DNA of 64,000 nt from Pandoraea captiosa (GTDB lineage: Bacteria > Pseudomonadota > Gammaproteobacteria > Burkholderiales > Burkholderiaceae). The notes under the pieces were generated by a model that searched no databases, had not been told where the DNA came from, and worked only from the letters and a program-made list of their open reading frames with translations. Location of the stretch: positions 1 through 64,000 of the forward strand of contig NZ_CABPSQ010000009.1 in the NCBI RefSeq assembly GCF_902459775.1. The letters are read 5' to 3'. This document shows positions 60,840 through 64,000 of the stretch, piece by piece. Each line of letters starts with the position of its first letter. Position 1 is the stretch's first letter. Made by a program: the position numbers and the translations under genes.

Positions 60840-61942
60840 GACGACAGCGGGACGACGCCCTTCACACGAGTTGTGCCGGTTGCCTCCGGCGGCAGGTAGC
60901 CCCAATCGGCTGCCTCGTTGCCGGTAGGCCTCGTGGTGTCCGTTTCGTGACCGGACGAGGACGCATGCCCTCTCCGCACCTCGTGACCGGTATCGTGCGT
61001 CGATGTTGCGGTGGATGCTGTAGGCGATGCTGCGCTCGATCCCTCCGACGATGCAGCCTGCGGCGCGGCATGCCGCCGGTGTCGCAATACCAGATCGGCC
61101 ACGCGCCGCACGTGAGCACGCGTCGCCGCAGGCGACGATTCGAGCGCCGCCAGCGCCCGCGCGGCGCGCAGCATGATCAGATCGGCACGCATACCATCGA
61201 CCTGCGCCGCAATGCACAACTCGCTCACCGCATCGTGCACGTCGTCATCGATCTCGACGGCGCCCAGTGCCGCACGCGCGTCGAGAACACGCTGGCGCTG
61301 CACGGCCTGCGCCTGTGCATGACGCGCGTGAAAACCCACCGGATCGAGATCGAAGGCGAGCCGCGTTCTGACGATCTGCTGACGCACCTGCACATCGAAA
61401 CAATTCTCCAGCGCCACCATGAGGCCAAAGCGGTCCAGCAACTGCGGGCGGAGTTCGCCTTCCTCGGGATTCATCGTGCCGACGAGCATGAAGCGCGCCG
61501 CGTGCCGGTGCGATACGCCATCGCGCTCCACCACGTTGACGCCGCTGGCCGCCACGTCCAGCACCACGTCGACGAGCGAATCGGCCAGCAGATTCACCTC
61601 ATCGACGTACAACACGCCCTGATGCGCGCGTGCGAGCAACCCGGGCGAGAATTTCACGCCGCCGCCACGCAGGGCTTCGTCGATATCGAGCGCACCGATC
61701 AGGCGTGCCTCGCTCGCGCCCAACGGCAGCGTCACGAACGGGCAATCGGGCAACAGATCGGCCAGCGAGCGCGCCGCGGTCGATTTCGCGGTCCCGCGCG
61801 GGCCGCTCACGAGCACCCCACCGATCGACGGATCGACCGCAACGAGCAGCAGTGCATCGCGCAACGAGGTCTGACCGACGAGTGCCGTCAGTGGAAACGG
61901 CGGGGGCAGTGCAATGGATTCCATGTCGGTGGTCGAGCTCAC
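60827..61942 (-). CDS. chlD: AAA+ chelatase ATPase (ChlI-like), zero-frame product of chlD
   Basis: 371 residues. Walker A is VSGPRGTAKSTAARS (about residues 45-59), Walker B is GVLYVDEVNLL and sensor 1/Arg finger is VGTMNPEEGELRPQLLDRFGL: the magnesium-chelatase small-subunit fold. The last 80 residues are a Ser/Thr/His-rich linker typical of the medium subunit ChlD, not of a stand-alone ChlI. GTG at 61942 overlaps the cobN stop (GTGA) and has GGAGAG close upstream; ATG 61924 lacks a site. With CobN it should power cobalt insertion. No separate ChlI gene is in the window. Confidence 0.88.
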   Translation of the reverse strand: MSSTTDMESIALPPPFPLTALVGQTSLRDALLLVAVDPSIGGVLVSGPRGTAKSTAARSLADLLPDCPFVTLPLGASEARLIGALDIDEALRGGGVKFSPGLLARAHQGVLYVDEVNLLADSLVDVVLDVAASGVNVVERDGVSHRHAARFMLVGTMNPEEGELRPQLLDRFGLMVALENCFDVQVRQQIVRTRLAFDLDPVGFHARHAQAQAVQRQRVLDARAALGAVEIDDDVHDAVSELCIAAQVDGMRADLIMLRAARALAALESSPAATRAHVRRVADLVLRHRRHAAPQAASSEGSSAASPTASTATSTHDTGHEVRRGHASSSGHETDTTRPTGNEAADWGYLPPEATGTTRVKGVVPLSSKKR

Positions 61943-64000
61943 GACGCTCTCCGTTCGATTTCCTGCCCGGCGGCCAGGAGATGGTTTTCGATCTGGTCGC
62001 GGTAAGCCCCGGGCGAGTGCCACAACCCGCGACCGATCGCTTCGAGCAGCCGCTCGCATACGCCGCGCAGCGCGTGCGGATTGTGGCGTTGCATGAATTC
62101 GCGCGTGTCGGTGTCGTTCAGACACGCGTCCGTCACCATGCCGTATTGATGGTCCGAGATCACGCGTGCGGTCGCGTCGTAGCCAAAGAGGTAATCGACG
62201 GTCGCCGCAATTTCCGCCGCCCCCTTGTAGCCGTGACGCTTCACGCCATCGAGCCACTTTGGATTGACGACGCGTGCGCGAATCACGCGCGCGATTTCCT
62301 CGGACAGCGCGCGCACCCGTGGGGCGTCCACATGGCTATGGTCGGCGTGATACACCGCGGGCTGCTGTCCCGAGAAGTGCCGCACGGCCGCTGTCATGCC
62401 GCCTTGAAACTGGTAGTAATCGTTCGAGTCGAGAATGTCGTGCTCGCGATTGTCCTGATTCTGCAAAACGACGTCGATGCTCGCCAGCCGCGTCGCAAAC
62501 ACGCCATGCGCCCGCTCGCCGGTCGCGGCCTGCGCGTAAGCATAGCCACCGGACTGCCGATACGCTTGCGCGAGATCTTCGTCGCTCTGCCACAGGCCGT
62601 TGTCGATCATCTCCTGCAAGCCTGCACCGTATGTGCCCGGCTGCGAGCTGAAAACACGCCAGCCGGCGCGCTTCCTGGCCTCGACGCTGTCAAGCCCGCG
62701 CGCGATCCATGCGTCGCGCTCGCGCATCACCCGCGCGCGAATCGGGTTGATGTCCTCGGGCTCGTCGAGTTCGGCCACGGCCTGCACGGCCGCGTCGAAC
62801 AGATGCATGACATTGGGAAACGCATCGCGGAAAAAGCCGGACACACGCAGCGTGACGTCGATGCGCGGGCGCTCCATACCGCCTGGCGGCAGAATTTCGA
62901 AGTCCGTCACGCGATGACTGCCCGGCGCCCACTTCGGGCGCACGCCCAACAGGGCGAAGGCTTGCGCAATGTCGTCGCCGCCCGTGCGCATCGTGGCCGT
63001 ACCCCATACCGACAGGCCGATGGCGCGCGGATAGTCGCCGTGATCCTGCATGTGGCGCTCGATCAACTGGCGCGCCGATTTCACGCCCAGCGCCCAGGCG
63101 GTCTGCGTGGGAATCGCGCGCGTGTCGACGGAGTAGAAATTTCGGCCGGTCGGCAACACGTCGGGGCGCCCGCGCGACGGCGAACCGCTGGGCCCCGGCG
63201 GCACGAACCGACCTTCGAGACCGCGCTTGAGATGACGCAGTTCCTCGCGGCCACAGGCGTCCAGCGCGGGCAGGACCTCGTCGCCGGCACGCGCCAGCAC
63301 GTCTCGCGTGGCAGGAAGTTGCGCCGTCATGGCCGCGAGCGACGCTACATCTGCGCTTGTCAGCGCTTGCAGCAAATTCGCGCCCAGCAACTCCAGTCGT
63401 TCGCGCGTATCGCCCTGATGACGCCACGGGGCGTCGCTCACGCGCGCGAGCATCGGCGGACGCGGTCCGTCCCACGGTGCCGACCATTCGGCCCTGAGGG
63501 GATCGAAGTGCGTGTCGATCTGCAAATCTCTCGCCAGCGCGTCGATCAGGCTGGCGTCACGCCCCTGCCCCGCGCGCACCGGGAAACGCATCAGCGCGAG
63601 CAGCGTGTCGCGACGCTCGCGCCCTGCGGGCGAACGACCGAAGATGTGCAGGCCATCGCGAATCTGCGTCTCCTTCAGTTCGCACAGCCAGGTGTCGACA
63701 CGCGTGAGCAATTCGTCCTCGGCGTCCTGACCGTCTGGCGCATCGAGGCTGAGTTCTTCATGCAGACGATGTCGAACGATGGTCTCGAGAATCGTGCTGC
63801 GCAGCCATTTCGCGCGGCGCATGTCGACCATGAGCGCTTCGTAGTATTCGTCGACCTGACGCTCCAGATCCTGCATGGGGCCATACGATTCCGCACGCGT
63901 GAGCGGTGGCATCAGGTGATCGATGATGACCGCCTGCGCCCGGCGCTTGGCCTGACTCCCCTCGCCGGGATCGTTGACGATGAACGGATAGAGATGCGGC
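61939..64000 (-). CDS. cobN: cobaltochelatase large subunit CobN (partial, cut by window end)
   Basis: C-terminal 686 residues of CobN; the open frame continues to the last base of the window (PHLYPFIVNDPGEGSQAKRRAQAVIIDHLMPPLTRAE), so the N-terminus is outside. Diagnostic blocks are present: QDLERQVDEYYEA, GRNFYSVDTRAIPTQTAWALG, YPRAIGLSVWGTATMRTGGDDIAQAFALLGVRPKW, DVTLRVSGFFRDAFPN, FSSQPGTYGAGLQEMIDNGLW and DYYQFQGGMTAAV. It inserts Co(II) into hydrogenobyrinate a,c-diamide with ATPase subunits. The stop overlaps the chlD GTG start, so the two are translationally coupled. Confidence 0.96.
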   Translation of the reverse strand, partial: PHLYPFIVNDPGEGSQAKRRAQAVIIDHLMPPLTRAESYGPMQDLERQVDEYYEALMVDMRRAKWLRSTILETIVRHRLHEELSLDAPDGQDAEDELLTRVDTWLCELKETQIRDGLHIFGRSPAGRERRDTLLALMRFPVRAGQGRDASLIDALARDLQIDTHFDPLRAEWSAPWDGPRPPMLARVSDAPWRHQGDTRERLELLGANLLQALTSADVASLAAMTAQLPATRDVLARAGDEVLPALDACGREELRHLKRGLEGRFVPPGPSGSPSRGRPDVLPTGRNFYSVDTRAIPTQTAWALGVKSARQLIERHMQDHGDYPRAIGLSVWGTATMRTGGDDIAQAFALLGVRPKWAPGSHRVTDFEILPPGGMERPRIDVTLRVSGFFRDAFPNVMHLFDAAVQAVAELDEPEDINPIRARVMRERDAWIARGLDSVEARKRAGWRVFSSQPGTYGAGLQEMIDNGLWQSDEDLAQAYRQSGGYAYAQAATGERAHGVFATRLASIDVVLQNQDNREHDILDSNDYYQFQGGMTAAVRHFSGQQPAVYHADHSHVDAPRVRALSEEIARVIRARVVNPKWLDGVKRHGYKGAAEIAATVDYLFGYDATARVISDHQYGMVTDACLNDTDTREFMQRHNPHALRGVCERLLEAIGRGLWHSPGAYRDQIENHLLAAGQEIERRAS

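Noticed and set aside
60117-61217. Reading the chlD VWA frame as an independent 366-residue gene from 61217
   Set aside because: Its first 130 residues are an Arg/Ala-rich shadow of the ATPase; only the portion after the A7 run has real domain sequence.
60117-61942. Treating split chlD as a pseudogene
   Set aside because: Both halves are intact, with Walker, sensor and MIDAS motifs kept, and the junction carries an optimal slippery run plus a long stem; random decay would not provide these. A sequencing error in the A7 run remains possible and is stated in the finding.

Overview
The window reads as a chromosomal segment of a GC-rich betaproteobacterium of the Burkholderiaceae, most like Pandoraea or Burkholderia. 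Many LysR regulators, a DUF4148 periplasmic protein, a NodT-type efflux locus, a NasS/NasT nitrate system and an O2-dependent cobalamin pathway all fit this; the genus is an inference. I see no insertion sequence, prophage or CRISPR array.

Region 1 (1-10.6 kb) holds mixed housekeeping genes: a SrkA-type kinase, a DUF457 membrane protein, an outer-membrane protein, a lone initiator tRNA with its own promoter and terminator, a methyltransferase, an isochorismatase-fold protein lacking its catalytic residues, a MarR-GNAT fusion with two operator-like palindromes, a MocR regulator divergent from a PaaI-type thioesterase, YjdM/PhnA and a GFA protein.

Region 2 (10.6-19.4 kb) is a nitrate assimilation operon read leftward: nirB-nirD-nasA-cobA-nasT-nasS. 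Upstream of nirB is a leader with two A-N-N-G-N-N hexaloop hairpins. The second hairpin shares bases with a factor-independent terminator, the layout expected of an ANTAR antitermination target for NasT.

Region 3 (19.6-28.2 kb) looks like an uncharacterised catabolic locus: an acyl-CoA-dehydrogenase-fold monooxygenase, a flavin reductase, an EthD-like protein, three LysR regulators (two of them tandem paralogues), an MHS-type transporter and an acyl-CoA dehydrogenase.

Region 4 (28.4-46.6 kb) carries two efflux systems. One is MarR-FUSC-DUF1656-HlyD-NodT (AaeAB-like); the other is a complete RND pump (adaptor-permease-outer-membrane factor) with a divergent LysR. Between them lie DUF4148, an orphan LuxR with an intact acyl-homoserine-lactone pocket, LysR/MFS genes and a nitroreductase.

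Region 5 (46.7-50.6 kb) contains ankyrin, YaiI, FAD monooxygenase and AraC genes, plus three different tandem repeat arrays in under 300 bp.

Region 6 (50.6-64 kb) is the cobalamin locus: cobL-cobK-cobM-cobF leftward, cobG-cobH-cobI-cobJ rightward, and cobN-chlD-cobalt permease leftward from the right edge. Together with cobA from region 2 this covers uroporphyrinogen III to hydrogenobyrinate, plus cobalt insertion. chlD appears split into an AAA+ ATPase and a VWA domain, but the junction has an A-AAA-AAA slippery heptamer followed by a 13-bp stem. This suggests programmed -1 frameshifting that makes both small and medium chelatase subunits from one gene; it is the strongest unusual signal in the window.
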